From Methanomassiliicoccus sp. (lineage in GTDB: Archaea > Thermoplasmatota > Thermoplasmata > Methanomassiliicoccales > Methanomassiliicoccaceae), in the NCBI GenBank assembly GCA_018262895.1, contig JADFDJ010000008.1, positions 62,001 to 126,000 on the forward strand: a stretch of 64,000 nucleotides of DNA, read 5' to 3'. The number at the start of each line of letters is the position of its first letter. Positions within the stretch are counted from its first letter, which is position 1. Below the pieces are notes generated by a model. It saw only the letters and a program-made list of their open reading frames with translations. It made no database searches and was not told where the DNA came from. Below, piece after piece: positions 53,827 through 62,466 of this stretch. Position numbers and translations under genes: made by a program.

Positions 53827-53866
53827 ATGTATATATTGTTTGTTCATTTGATAATATTCAACAAAC
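53827..53866 (-). promoter_or_regulatory. hppA promoter with adjacent inverted repeat
   Basis: On the minus strand, CAATATATAC (53828-53838) is a TATA box about 45 nt before the hppA ATG. Directly upstream, GTTTGTT (53838-53844) and AACAAAC (53860-53866) form a 7-bp inverted repeat spanning the BRE side, where archaeal activators often bind. A second TATA-like GGTATAAAAATG lies farther up near 53980. Confidence 0.4.
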
Positions 53867-54068
53867 TATACTGGCTGAAATGAACGCGTGTCATGAATAT
53901 CATCACACGAACTGTTGTATAAGGTGTAAAGGGGGCATATTGCTACCTGTTCAACTCCCGTTTCAGCACCTCAATGTACATTTTTATACCAATAAGGAGC
54001 CAAGTCAAGCGGTACCGCATCGATGCACGAACTACGGATGTGCATGGGCTCGTCATCCTTCCGTGATG

Positions 54069-54713
54069 CTAAGCCAATTCCACGACGATCCTGTGCAATA
54101 TATCAACTGTAATACTGAGCGCCCTACCCGCGTCCTTAAGATGGTGGTAGACCTCTCGTTTCTTAATTATTTCAATGACATCGTCGGTCGTGAACTGATG
54201 GGCCATGCAGGCGACGTAGGTCTTCTCTATATCATGTTCCGACTGCCTCATACCCACGATCATCTTTTTGGTGGCAGCCGGGTCCTTGGCCATGATCCTT
54301 ACAGCCTCCACTATCATCTCCGTTCCCTGGTGCAGGCTTATTGTCATGGACTTGATGGTGCCATCCGGATGGACCTTGAAGGCACGCATCTCGTGCGCTG
54401 TAGATAAACAATAGTTGAGGATGTGGTCCATCTGTCGGGAGAAGGAATAGATGTCCTGGCGGTCGAACGGGGTGGAGAACGCCTCTAGGAGCAGGTCCTC
54501 CGTACGCAGCCTCAGGTCGTCGGCCTGCTGCTCTATCCTTATAAGTTCACCGGGCTCCTGCGACAGATCGTCCATGTCCAGCCACTCGTGGAAGGCCCTC
54601 ACCCCATCGCGTGTTTCCGTCGCCTGGGACAGCAGCATTCCCAGAAAGTCGTACCTGGGAGGAAAGATGGAGTTCCATAAGCCAGCCTTCGTTTCCTGCC
54701 CTTTGTTCTCCAT
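54069..54713 (-). CDS. DUF47 (PhoU-like) protein, PiT partner
   Basis: A 214-residue all-helical protein of the DUF47 family: AFHEWLDMDDLSQEPGELIR, IEQQADDLRLRTEDLLLEAF, STPFDRQDIYSFSRQMDHIL, then KKMIVGMRQSEHDIEKTYVA. DUF47 proteins are coiled-coil partners or regulators of PiT permeases. The PiT gene ends 8 nt upstream on the same strand, so they form an operon. Confidence 0.9.
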   Translation of the reverse strand: MENKGQETKAGLWNSIFPPRYDFLGMLLSQATETRDGVRAFHEWLDMDDLSQEPGELIRIEQQADDLRLRTEDLLLEAFSTPFDRQDIYSFSRQMDHILNYCLSTAHEMRAFKVHPDGTIKSMTISLHQGTEMIVEAVRIMAKDPAATKKMIVGMRQSEHDIEKTYVACMAHQFTTDDVIEIIKKREVYHHLKDAGRALSITVDILHRIVVELA

Positions 54714-54721
54714 GGGACCAC

Positions 54722-55741
54722 CTAGAGGCCGAACAGCATTTTGAGGATATTAAATATCAACGCCGCCAGTGCCGCCGAGGCCGGTATCGTCAGCATCCAG
54801 GAGACCACCATGTGCTTTCCCACCGACCACTGCACCATCTTGGCCCTTTCCCCCGCCCCCACGCCCATGACGCTGGAGGCGACCACCTGAGTGGAGGACA
54901 CGGGAGCGCCCGCGGCGGTGGACAGCAGTATCGTGACAGAGGATGAGATCTGGGAGTCAAGGCTGTCGATGGGTTTTATGGGGAATATCCTCCTGCCCAG
55001 TGTCTTCATGATCTTCCACCCTCCGCCTATCGTTCCCATGGCGATGGCCGCGGCCACCAGAAGGCGGACCCACAGGGGTATCTCCTGCACGCCGATCAGT
55101 CCTCCGGCCAGTAGGGCGATGGTGATGACCCCCATCTGCTTCTGTCCGTCGTTGGCCCCATGGGAGAAGGACAGGACGGCAGTGGTGAGGAACTGGGCGC
55201 GGCGGATGGGGCGGTTGGCCGATCGCTTGGCGTTCCTGAGGGCCAGCATGCTGGCCTTCTTCATCAGGTACCCGCCCACGAACCCTATGGCCACGGAGAA
55301 GACCAATAGAAGCAGTATCTTGCTGAGCCCGGTGAGCTCCCCTTTCAACAGCTCTGTGGTCCCCCAACTGATGCTGCTCGTACCGGCACCGGCAAGGCCT
55401 CCTCCGACCAGCCCCCCTACCAGGGCATGGGTCGAGGACGAGGGGAGGCCAAACCACCATGTAACAAGGTTCCATGCCGATGCGCTGAGCACCGCGGCCA
55501 GGAGGATCGGTAAAAAGGCGTCCGGCTGCTGGACTTGGACCAGGCCCTCTATGGTGAAGGCCACGGCGCTCCCCCCGAGGATTGCGCCCAGGAACCCAAA
55601 GGCCGCGGAGTAGAGGACGCTGGTCCTGGGGGTGGCCGCACGGCAGGCCACCATCGTGGCCACTGTGGCGCTGGAATCCTGGAACCCGTTGGTGAAGGCG
55701 AAGAACAGGGCCACTCCAGAGATCAACGTGGCCAGGAGCAC
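54722..55741 (-). CDS. pit: Inorganic phosphate permease (PiT family)
   Basis: A 339-residue protein with about ten helices in two inverted halves. Signatures are FTNGFQDSSATVATMVACRA near the start (the GANDxANA-like motif is degenerate here) and SFSHGANDGQKQMGVITIAL in the second half. Also seen is PVSSTQVVASSVMGVGAGE. It imports phosphate with protons or sodium. It is upstream of DUF47. Stop is TAG. Confidence 0.93.
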   Translation of the reverse strand: MLLATLISGVALFFAFTNGFQDSSATVATMVACRAATPRTSVLYSAAFGFLGAILGGSAVAFTIEGLVQVQQPDAFLPILLAAVLSASAWNLVTWWFGLPSSSTHALVGGLVGGGLAGAGTSSISWGTTELLKGELTGLSKILLLLVFSVAIGFVGGYLMKKASMLALRNAKRSANRPIRRAQFLTTAVLSFSHGANDGQKQMGVITIALLAGGLIGVQEIPLWVRLLVAAAIAMGTIGGGWKIMKTLGRRIFPIKPIDSLDSQISSSVTILLSTAAGAPVSSTQVVASSVMGVGAGERAKMVQWSVGKHMVVSWMLTIPASAALAALIFNILKMLFGL

Positions 55742-55803
55742 GGGGTCTATCAGCAGAACACCGGGGGTGGCATGCCCTTGCTTATTATTTGACCCCTATG
55801 AGG

Positions 55804-56508
55804 TCAAAAGCGGGACTTCAGGACCACGATGCCATCGTTGCGGTTTATGTCGATGGACTGCTTGCCCGTCATGTGGTCGGTGCCTCTCATCTTCAGGACC
55901 TCGATGTACTTCCGCCTCGCTCCCTCCTCCTCAGCCATCAGCAGCAGGATGATTCCATCGACGGCGTAGCCCAGGTCGCTGGGGTACATCTCTCCGGGAA
56001 GCACCTCTCCGGTGACCACCGTGGTAGCGTTCCAGTTCTTCAGCCGGTTGGCCATGTCGAAAAGGAAGGCACGGTAGTTGCCCCGCATCATGCTTCCTAT
56101 AACGGATATGGGATCTATGACGATACGCTGTGGCATGACCTCGGCTATCTTCTCCTCCATGATGTTGAGGAGGTCCGCTGGCTCGATGTCACGGATCATC
56201 GCTCCCAGATCGGAGTAGATGATCTTGTCCCCGAACATCTCGGGGTCGATGAACTTGAACTGGGACGCATACCTAAGCATCCACTGGGTTGGTTCCGATA
56301 GGGTCGTGAAGTAGAGCCCCTGCTCCCCCCTCCGGGCGCCTTCGCTGAGATACTTGAGGGCAAAGGTGGTCTTACCGACTCCCGCGGTACCTGCGACCAT
56401 TATGACAGCTGGGAACGGGAAGCCCCCCTCTATCATCGGGTCTAGGCCAGGTATACCGGAGCTGATCCTGATGATCTCATTTCCGTTTGGTACGCTGCAT
56501 GTCGTCAT
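55804..56508 (-). CDS. KaiC-like RecA-superfamily ATPase
   Basis: A 234-residue single-domain protein: ISSGIPGLDPMIEGGFPFPA, Walker A GTAGVGKTTFALKYLSEGAR, FTTLSEPTQWMLRYASQF, and the Walker B-like RIVIDPISVIGSMM. Single-domain KaiC-like proteins are common archaeal signalling or DNA-related ATPases. It is cotranscribed with the 56511-57188 gene (2 nt apart), whose fold looks related but lacks Walker A. Confidence 0.85.
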   Translation of the reverse strand: MTTCSVPNGNEIIRISSGIPGLDPMIEGGFPFPAVIMVAGTAGVGKTTFALKYLSEGARRGEQGLYFTTLSEPTQWMLRYASQFKFIDPEMFGDKIIYSDLGAMIRDIEPADLLNIMEEKIAEVMPQRIVIDPISVIGSMMRGNYRAFLFDMANRLKNWNATTVVTGEVLPGEMYPSDLGYAVDGIILLLMAEEEGARRKYIEVLKMRGTDHMTGKQSIDINRNDGIVVLKSRF

Positions 56509-56510
56509 TG

Positions 56511-57188
56511 TTACCTTCCCCCCTCAGCGAATCTTGATCCTGATATCTTCCTTATCTCGACGGTCCTCATCGATCCCATGCTGGATGTGGCCTTGGCGAT
56601 CGCATCTGCCCGGCAGTCGATCTCTTTTACGGCCAGGGATTTTGCGGCCTCATAAAGTGGTCCGCACCTCTCGCTGTCCACTACCAGCGGGACGATGGTG
56701 TTGCCCCTTGACGTCATCACCTCAACGAACATCTTGAGGAAGGACTGCACCGAGGCGAAGCTGTTGTAGGGCAGCATCGCGGCCAGATTATCGATCATGG
56801 CAAACCCGCAAGCGTTGAGGTTCAACTTGTCGGTCCCCATGCTGTTGATGGCGGCGGGAAGGGTATCGATGTGGAAAGGAGCATCCACGAAGCTCGCTCC
56901 TGCATTGCATATCTTGTTATCGGCAGAGAAGCGGCCGATGGCATCCAGGAACATCAGGTGGTCCAGGCCGATCTGGTGCATGCGCATCAGGTGCACCATG
57001 TATTGATGAGGACGGTCCACGGAGATGAACAGGCCGTTCAGCTTCTTCTCGAGCAACAGGCCCTTCAATATGACCAGGTTCACCCTGACGAACTGCGTGG
57101 AGTTGACATCAAACAGGACGGGCCCAGTGGTGTTCTCGCCCAGTGAAGCTATAATGTATCTCATCAAAGACTCATCCTGCTCGTTCAT
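56511..57188 (-). CDS. KaiC/RAD55-like protein without Walker A
   Basis: A 225-residue protein whose middle resembles a KaiC-type RecA fold: KGLLLEKKLNGLFISVDRPH, QYMVHLMRMHQIGLDHLMFL, GFAMIDNLAAMLPYNSFASV, FLKMFVEVMTSRGNTIVPLV. At the Walker A position it reads SLGENTTGPVLFDVNSTQFV, with no GxxGxGKT, so ATP hydrolysis is unlikely. It may sense or scaffold the KaiC-like partner gene 2 nt downstream. A TATA-like TTTTATAATATA lies about 30 nt before the ATG, so the message is likely leaderless. Confidence 0.68.
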   Translation of the reverse strand: MNEQDESLMRYIIASLGENTTGPVLFDVNSTQFVRVNLVILKGLLLEKKLNGLFISVDRPHQYMVHLMRMHQIGLDHLMFLDAIGRFSADNKICNAGASFVDAPFHIDTLPAAINSMGTDKLNLNACGFAMIDNLAAMLPYNSFASVQSFLKMFVEVMTSRGNTIVPLVVDSERCGPLYEAAKSLAVKEIDCRADAIAKATSSMGSMRTVEIRKISGSRFAEGGR

Positions 57189-57503
57189 TCAGGTCCGAGT
57201 TGGGATTTCTCGGTTATATTATAAAACTTGTCCACTAATTATCTGGGTTGATTCAGAACCTGCAGGTGCCTGGCCTGACCTGGAGAGCGGGGATGGAGGT
57301 GTGACGCCGTTCCCGTCCCATCCTGTCGAGGAAGGACCGGGACGCCCATCACAGACCAGATGCATCCCCGATCGAACATTGTGCAAAGGGACTGCATCAT
57401 AGGCCATGATCCAGATTCGCACCCAGCGCCGCCGGCGATGGGCCGATGAGGGAGTTCCGTGCGAGGAAAATATAATAAATCTTAGACCATTCTTCCGGCG
57501 TTC

Positions 57504-58226
57504 ATGTGGAGCATAGGAGATATCGTCGGTCTGATCTTGGTATACTCCTATGTGATCGTTGTCATCATCGTCTCGACCCTTGCCAAGAAGAGGTTTCCAG
57601 GATGCGGCTACCGTAAGATCATTCACATCCTGGTCGGCAACATAGCGTTCCTGTGGTGGGTATTCGAATCACGATACATCATGGCCTTCCTGGCCGCGGC
57701 GCCCTTCATCGTTCTTCTGCTTCTGGTAACCCCGCGCTCCCCTCTGCGAAAGCTCGATAATTCGTTCCTCAAGATGGCCACCTCCCAAGGGCACGGCTAC
57801 GGCCTGGTCTACTACGCCATTTCCTGGACCCTCTTGGCGCTTCTGCTGTTCGATGACCGCATGGTGGCTAGCATCGGCATCGTGGCCATGTCCTACGGTG
57901 ACGGGGTCGGGGGCCTAATAGGAAAGCAGTACGGACGGCGCAAGCTGTGGAAGACCAAGAGCTACGTCGGTACGGCGGCGGTGATGATCGGGACTTTCCT
58001 AGCCACCCTGGCAGTTCTGGCCTTCTACACGTATCTGAACGGGATCGTTCCCGGGCTCAACGTACACCAGTACTCCGTTGCTTCGGCCTTCGGCCTGGCG
58101 GCGGTGGTAGGCCTCTTCGTGTCCTTGGTGGAGATGCTCTCACCGGGAGAGTACGATAATCTTATCGTACCCTTCTCCACTGTGGCCTTGGTGCTGCTGA
58201 TACAATGGTCCCTCATGGGGGGATGA
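57504..58226 (+). CDS. Dolichol/polyprenol kinase-like membrane protein (CTP-dependent lipid kinase family)
   Basis: A 240-residue protein with about seven helices. Family motifs are CGYRKIIHILVGNIAFLWW, IVAMSYGDGVGGLIGKQYGR, KTKSYVGTAAVMIGTFLA and LVEMLSPGEYDNLIVP. Relatives are DGK1, dolichol kinase and phytol kinase, which use CTP or another nucleotide to phosphorylate lipid alcohols. A TATA-like AAATATAATAAA lies about 30 nt before the ATG, giving a leaderless message. It overlaps the next gene by 4 nt. Confidence 0.85.
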   Translation: MWSIGDIVGLILVYSYVIVVIIVSTLAKKRFPGCGYRKIIHILVGNIAFLWWVFESRYIMAFLAAAPFIVLLLLVTPRSPLRKLDNSFLKMATSQGHGYGLVYYAISWTLLALLLFDDRMVASIGIVAMSYGDGVGGLIGKQYGRRKLWKTKSYVGTAAVMIGTFLATLAVLAFYTYLNGIVPGLNVHQYSVASAFGLAAVVGLFVSLVEMLSPGEYDNLIVPFSTVALVLLIQWSLMGG

Positions 58227-58825
58227 GCACGAAGCGGTGGATCATCGTGGACGGACTGGATGGCTCGGGCAAGAGTACTATCGCCCACTGGATAGGCGAC
58301 CACTACGAGACCAGGGGCGAGAAGGTGCTGGTCCAGATGCATCCCTCAGAACGCTTCACGGGCAGGATCGCCCGCAGGGCCCTCCAGAGCAAGGGGTCTG
58401 CTATGTTCGTGGTGTCCACCACCTTCTTCATCCTCGATGTCCTCGGCTCCCTGTCCAGGCTCAGGCGGTGGCGCCGGTCCTACGATACGGTGGTTTTCGT
58501 GCGGTACATCATGGCCGCGGCCTACCTGCCCAAGCGCTATGCTCAGCAGGGCTATGATGTCATCGCCAAGGTGCTGCCCATCCCCTCCCGGCTGCTTCTC
58601 ATCGATATCGATCCCGAGACCGCCATGAAGCGGATATCCACAAGGGAGGACGAGGAGGAGATGTTCGAGAACATACCATCGCTGACCAGGGAGAGAGAGA
58701 AGGTCCTCATGCTGTCCCATGGCTGGAAGGTGCTGGACAACAACCAGGACGAGGCCGCCTCCCGCCTTCAACTGACACGCATACTCGAGGAATGGGACAG
58801 CACCCTGGGCGATGCCACGGTGTAG
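58223..58825 (+). CDS. Thymidylate kinase-like P-loop kinase
   Basis: A 200-residue protein starting MSTKRWIIVDGLDGSGKSTI, the Walker A of the thymidylate kinase family. It contains a DR-like switch region as FVRYIMAAAYLPKRY, LLLIDIDPETAMKRISTR and a LID-like REDEEEMFENI. The canonical DRY of TMP kinases is replaced by VRY, so substrate specificity is uncertain. It is coupled to the lipid-kinase gene through ATGA overlap, which may hint at a role with a nucleoside or lipid phosphate. Stop is TAG. Confidence 0.72.
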   Translation: MSTKRWIIVDGLDGSGKSTIAHWIGDHYETRGEKVLVQMHPSERFTGRIARRALQSKGSAMFVVSTTFFILDVLGSLSRLRRWRRSYDTVVFVRYIMAAAYLPKRYAQQGYDVIAKVLPIPSRLLLIDIDPETAMKRISTREDEEEMFENIPSLTREREKVLMLSHGWKVLDNNQDEAASRLQLTRILEEWDSTLGDATV

Positions 58826-58892
58826 GTCATCGATGACAAGGATTATTTAGGGTCACGGGATTGCTTTTTTTATTCGCTATGAGGTTTATTTC

Positions 58893-59834
58893 ATGAAGGC
58901 TAAGAGACCTGTCAAGGACATCAAGATGGGATCGGGCATGACCGTCGACGACCTGATGGTCCAGCTGCGCCAGGCCGGAGGTTTTACCGGCAGGAAGCTG
59001 GCCGAGGCCGTGGACATCATGGAGAAGATGGTCCGGAAGGAGGACTGCACCAAGTTCCTGTCGTTCCCGGCATGCATCATGGCCACGGGGACCCGGGGGG
59101 TCATAGTGGAGATGGTCAAGAGGGGGATGGTCGATGCCATTATCACCACCTGCGGGACCATGGACCATGACCTGGCAAGGACCTGGAAGAGCTACTACCA
59201 CGGGGACTTCCTGATGGACGACGTCAAGCTCCATCAGCAGGGCATGAACCGTCTGGGCAACGTCCTGGTACCCAACTCCAGCTACGGGGTGGTCCTCGAG
59301 AGGAAGCTCACCCCCATGTTCAAGGAGATCCTGAAGGGGAAGAGCTCGATATCCACCCGTCAGCTGGTGGACGAGGTGGGCGCGCGGCTCAAGGACGAGG
59401 ACTCCCTGGCATACTGGTGCCACCGCAAGAACGTCCCGATGTTCATACCGGGGATCACCGACGGTTCCTTCGGCAGCCAGCTGTGGATGTACTGGCAGGA
59501 CCATCGTGACCTCAAGATAGACCTCTTCCAGGACGAGCAGGACCTGATGGACATGGTCTTCGACGCCAAGGAGAGCGGGGCCCTCATGGTCGGGGGAGGC
59601 ATTTCCAAGCACCACACCATCTGGTGGAACCAGTTCCGCGGAGGCCTGGACCACGCGGTATACCTGACCACCGCCGTGGAGTACGACGGCTCCCTCTCCG
59701 GGGCTCAGGTGCGGGAGGCGGTTTCCTGGGGAAAGGTTAAGGAGAACGCCGATCACGTCACCGTGGAGGGTGATGCCACCATAACCTTGCCCTTCATAGT
59801 GGCCAGCCTGGTCGAGAGGCTCGAGCGCCGATGA
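58893..59834 (+). CDS. dys: Deoxyhypusine synthase
   Basis: A 313-residue protein: GGFTGRKLAEAVDIMEKMVR, IITTCGTMDHDLARTW, VPMFIPGITDGSFGSQLWMY, and the lysine region GGGISKHHTIWWNQFRGGLD whose Lys forms the enzyme-substrate intermediate. It puts the aminobutyl group of spermidine on aIF5A. GAGG lies before the ATG. Its stop overlaps the next start as ATGA. Confidence 0.96.
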   Translation: MKAKRPVKDIKMGSGMTVDDLMVQLRQAGGFTGRKLAEAVDIMEKMVRKEDCTKFLSFPACIMATGTRGVIVEMVKRGMVDAIITTCGTMDHDLARTWKSYYHGDFLMDDVKLHQQGMNRLGNVLVPNSSYGVVLERKLTPMFKEILKGKSSISTRQLVDEVGARLKDEDSLAYWCHRKNVPMFIPGITDGSFGSQLWMYWQDHRDLKIDLFQDEQDLMDMVFDAKESGALMVGGGISKHHTIWWNQFRGGLDHAVYLTTAVEYDGSLSGAQVREAVSWGKVKENADHVTVEGDATITLPFIVASLVERLERR

Positions 59835-60829
59835 GGAAGGTCGCGATCATCGAGGGGGACGGCATCGGGCCCGAGGTCATCAGGTCCGCGGTGGACGTCC
59901 TCCGGTACATCAGCGCCGACCTGGAGATGGTCTCCGCGGACATGGGGCAGGGAAGCTACCGCCGGAACGGGAGCTACCTTCCGCAGGGGACGATCGATCT
60001 GCTCAAGGAGAGCGATGCCGCCCTTTTCGGGGCCATCACCTCGCCCACCACGTATGATCCCAGCTACAGGTCACCGCTCCTCCAGCTGCGCCGGGAGTTC
60101 GACCTGTATGCGAACGTCCGGCCGGTGAAGAGGCTACACCCGTCCATAGGGCTGGTCGAGCTGGACGTGCTCATCGTGAGGGAGAACACCGAGGGGATGT
60201 ACACGGGATCGGAGCGGGAGGTCCCCGGCGGCGTCATCACCGAGCGCAAGGTCTCCGAAAGGGCGTGCCGGCGCATAGTGGATAAGGCCATCGAGCTGTG
60301 CAGGGCGGAGGGACGGGGGAGCATTACCTGCGTCCATAAGTCCAACGTGCTCAGGCGCTCCGACGGAATGTTTCGAGAGATCTTTTACGAGCGGGTCAAG
60401 GACAGCGGCCTTCAGGGAAGGGACCTTCTGGTGGATGCCGCGGCCGCGGCCTTGGTGCTGCAACCTCGAACGCAGGAGTGCTTCGTCACCCTGAACCTCT
60501 ATGGGGACATCCTGTCGGACGAGGCGGCGGCCCTGGTGGGAGGGCTTGGCTTCGCCCCTTCGGCCAACATCGGGGAGGGCTTTGCCCTGTTCGAGCCTAC
60601 CCACGGGTCGGCCCCTGATATAGCTGGAAGGGGCATAGCCAACCCCATTGCCGCCATCCTCTCGGGGGCCATGATGCTTCGCTATCTGGGCATGGGTTCG
60701 AAGGCCCAGAAGATAGAGGCCGCTATCCCTGCGGCCTTGGGGCAGGGCATACGGACCCCTGATGCTGGGGGGAGGCTCAGCACGACGGAGTTCACCAGAG
60801 GCTACCTAGAGGTGCTATCCACCTTTTGA
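59831..60829 (+). CDS. Isopropylmalate/isocitrate dehydrogenase family enzyme
   Basis: A 332-residue beta-decarboxylating dehydrogenase: MRKVAIIEGDGIGPEVIRSA, FGAITSPTTYDPSYRSPLLQ, LRREFDLYANVRPVKRL, VRENTEGMYTGSEREV, NLYGDILSDEAAALVGGLGF and FEPTHGSAPDIAGRGIANP. The substrate could be 3-isopropylmalate, homoisocitrate or a methanogen-type analogue; the helix that decides specificity (SPLLQLRREFDLYANVR) is closest to IPMDH/HICDH by eye. No leucine genes are nearby. Overlaps the convergent gene at its 3' end by 38 nt. Confidence 0.88.
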   Translation: MRKVAIIEGDGIGPEVIRSAVDVLRYISADLEMVSADMGQGSYRRNGSYLPQGTIDLLKESDAALFGAITSPTTYDPSYRSPLLQLRREFDLYANVRPVKRLHPSIGLVELDVLIVRENTEGMYTGSEREVPGGVITERKVSERACRRIVDKAIELCRAEGRGSITCVHKSNVLRRSDGMFREIFYERVKDSGLQGRDLLVDAAAAALVLQPRTQECFVTLNLYGDILSDEAAALVGGLGFAPSANIGEGFALFEPTHGSAPDIAGRGIANPIAAILSGAMMLRYLGMGSKAQKIEAAIPAALGQGIRTPDAGGRLSTTEFTRGYLEVLSTF

Positions 60830-61334
60830 CGGACCGCAGCACCGGTAGTGCTCCCACAAGGGTGAGCATCTTCAAGGTCTCATGGACGAACAGTCCCTTC
60901 ATGGAGGTGTCGCCAGTGTTCGCCGAGAACTCTGCCCTGCGCATCTGCAGCAGCACCAACGCCATCGCCCCCATCAGGAACATCTCCGCCGGCGAGCATA
61001 TGCCCAGGTAGTTGGTCTGGACATAGTCCATGAGAAGGTGCGCACACCAAGCCACCAGGGGAAGCACCATGCGGAACCCCAGGACCACCGGCGCTACGAA
61101 GAGGACTGCCTGAGGGCTGTGCAATAGGCTCTTCCACTGGACGTCCGAGGAAAGGGCCGCCTGGAGGTTGAGGCTGTTCTCCAAGCCCTCCTTTGTCACG
61201 AACTCAGCCATGCCCAGAACATGGTCGATGTCGATGAGGACACCGAACAGGATAGTGGCAAAGGCTGCCTTGCGGTCGAGACCGAACCACCCTATGAGGA
61301 TCAGAGCAAAAAGGAGGTGGGTAGTGGCTAGCAT
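60792..61334 (-). CDS. YdjM/DUF457-like membrane protein
   Basis: A 180-residue protein starting MLATTHLLFALILIGWFGLD. LFGVLIDIDHVLGMAEFV carries the IDxDH signature of the YdjM membrane-bound metal-dependent hydrolase family. AHLLMDYVQTNYLGIC is the second conserved His motif. Four helices. In-frame ATG 61355 sits by a TATA-like element, so 61334 is more likely the start. The 3' end overlaps the dehydrogenase gene by 38 nt on the opposite strand. Confidence 0.75.
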   Translation of the reverse strand: MLATTHLLFALILIGWFGLDRKAAFATILFGVLIDIDHVLGMAEFVTKEGLENSLNLQAALSSDVQWKSLLHSPQAVLFVAPVVLGFRMVLPLVAWCAHLLMDYVQTNYLGICSPAEMFLMGAMALVLLQMRRAEFSANTGDTSMKGLFVHETLKMLTLVGALPVLRSVKRWIAPLGSLW

Positions 61335-61355
61335 TGGCAGGCTACCTAGCTCCAT

Positions 61356-61669
61356 AGAGCATAAAGATTTTTGGGAGAGGGGATATGCATGAGATAATCA
61401 ATAGAAAGCGGACCTCAAGCAGTGTGGTCGCAATTGCGCAGGGGGGAACAAGGGTCCTGCCGTCATCAGCCACATGCATGGGTCCGCGTCGCAGGAAGCG
61501 GTGAAGACCGACCGCCGGACCATAACCAAAGGCGGCGGCTCCAGACAATCGCGGAAGGCGGGAGGGCTACGATCAAAACGCCCCGTAGGTCGTACATGGT
61601 CAATCCCGCCGGACGTGCCTACTGGCGAAAGATTCAAAGACCGAACAGGGCCTAAGGGGGTTGAGCATC
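61356..61669. other. Intergenic, nothing recognised
   Basis: Several short overlapping ORFs in different frames, none with family features or a good start. No clear repeat or RNA. The promoters of the two flanking divergent genes are expected here; an AAATCTTTATG lies beside the 61334 gene. Confidence 0.45.
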
Positions 61670-62119
61670 ATGTCACAATCCACAGAACGTACTGCCTACT
61701 GCGGTCTCTACTGCGGTGACTGTATTCCCCACGACAAGCGAGTGTTCAAGGCCGTAGAGGAGCTGAAGAAAGCATTGGACGAGGTCCAGTTCGACCAGTA
61801 TGCCTATCTGAGGTCCCAGGCCTACGGTAAGTTGCTCGACTACCCCATATTCATCAGGGTGCTCGACGAGATCGAGGCCATCGAGTGCAGAGGACCCTGC
61901 GCATGTGGTGGAGGAAAGAAGGTCTGCATTATACGGGACTGCGTAAAAGCGAAAGGCTACAGGGGCTGCTGGGAATGCAAGGAAAGTTCCACCTGCAATA
62001 AGCTGGCATCATTGAAGAGGTTCCATGGAAAGACCATCGAGCACAACCATCAGATGATACGCGAGCATGGGCTGGAGAACTGGGCCGACAAGAGAGGCAA
62101 GCACTACCCCTGGCGGTAG
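61670..62119 (+). CDS. DUF3795 cysteine-rich protein
   Basis: A 149-residue protein with the DUF3795 start YCGLYCGDCIPHDKRVFKAV, then IECRGPCACGGGKKVCIIRD and CVKAKGYRGCWECKESSTCN, which gives about twelve Cys in all. Such proteins probably bind iron-sulfur clusters or zinc; function unknown. In-frame TTG 61661 precedes ATG 61670; GGGGG lies before both. A strong hairpin-plus-T terminator follows the TAG stop. Confidence 0.82.
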   Translation: MSQSTERTAYCGLYCGDCIPHDKRVFKAVEELKKALDEVQFDQYAYLRSQAYGKLLDYPIFIRVLDEIEAIECRGPCACGGGKKVCIIRDCVKAKGYRGCWECKESSTCNKLASLKRFHGKTIEHNHQMIREHGLENWADKRGKHYPWR

Positions 62120-62168
62120 AGCGGAGCACGGAGCACGCCCTGTTCGACGGGTGTGCTACCGCTTTTTT
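62120..62168 (+). terminator. Hairpin and T-run terminator
   Basis: AGCGG pairs with CCGCT, and inside it GCACGCCC pairs with GGGTGTGC (one G-U) around an 8-nt loop. A run of six T follows. It starts at the DUF3795 stop. Confidence 0.65.
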
Positions 62169-62322
62169 CTATTTCCATAGAGAACGCATGATCATGGGAC
62201 GCGGACATGAGCCCAACAAAAAAGCGATGTCCGGAGGAGTTCTTCCTTGACCGCGTCCCGGTCCGTCGATGGGACGTTCGGTGAACTATATGGGGGCGAT
62301 CGCCGCTCATTTCGGCAATCGC

Positions 62323-62466
62323 TCATTTCTTCTTCGGCTTCTTTCGAGGGATGACACGCTTGCGTTGCATTTCACCATGCACGTCCTCTAGGTGCGCTTG
62401 AAGCTCAGATAGAGTCTCGAACTTCTCACCGCACCTCTCACAATCTGTCTTGATACGCTGGGTCAT
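62323..62466 (-). CDS. Small C2H2 zinc-finger protein
   Basis: A 47-residue ORF: MTQRIKTDCERCGEKFETLS, ELQAHLEDVHG, then a basic tail RKRVIPRKKPKKK. The spacing CxxC-x12-H-x4-H is a C2H2 zinc finger with the usual Phe and Leu core residues. The Lys/Arg-rich tail suggests nucleic-acid binding. Too short for usual cut-offs. A TATA-like TTTATATCG lies about 95 nt upstream. Confidence 0.65.
   Translation of the reverse strand: MTQRIKTDCERCGEKFETLSELQAHLEDVHGEMQRKRVIPRKKPKKK

Noticed and set aside
53880-54407. 175-codon plus ORF
   Set aside because: Mostly antisense to the DUF47 gene, with low-complexity start region and no family features.
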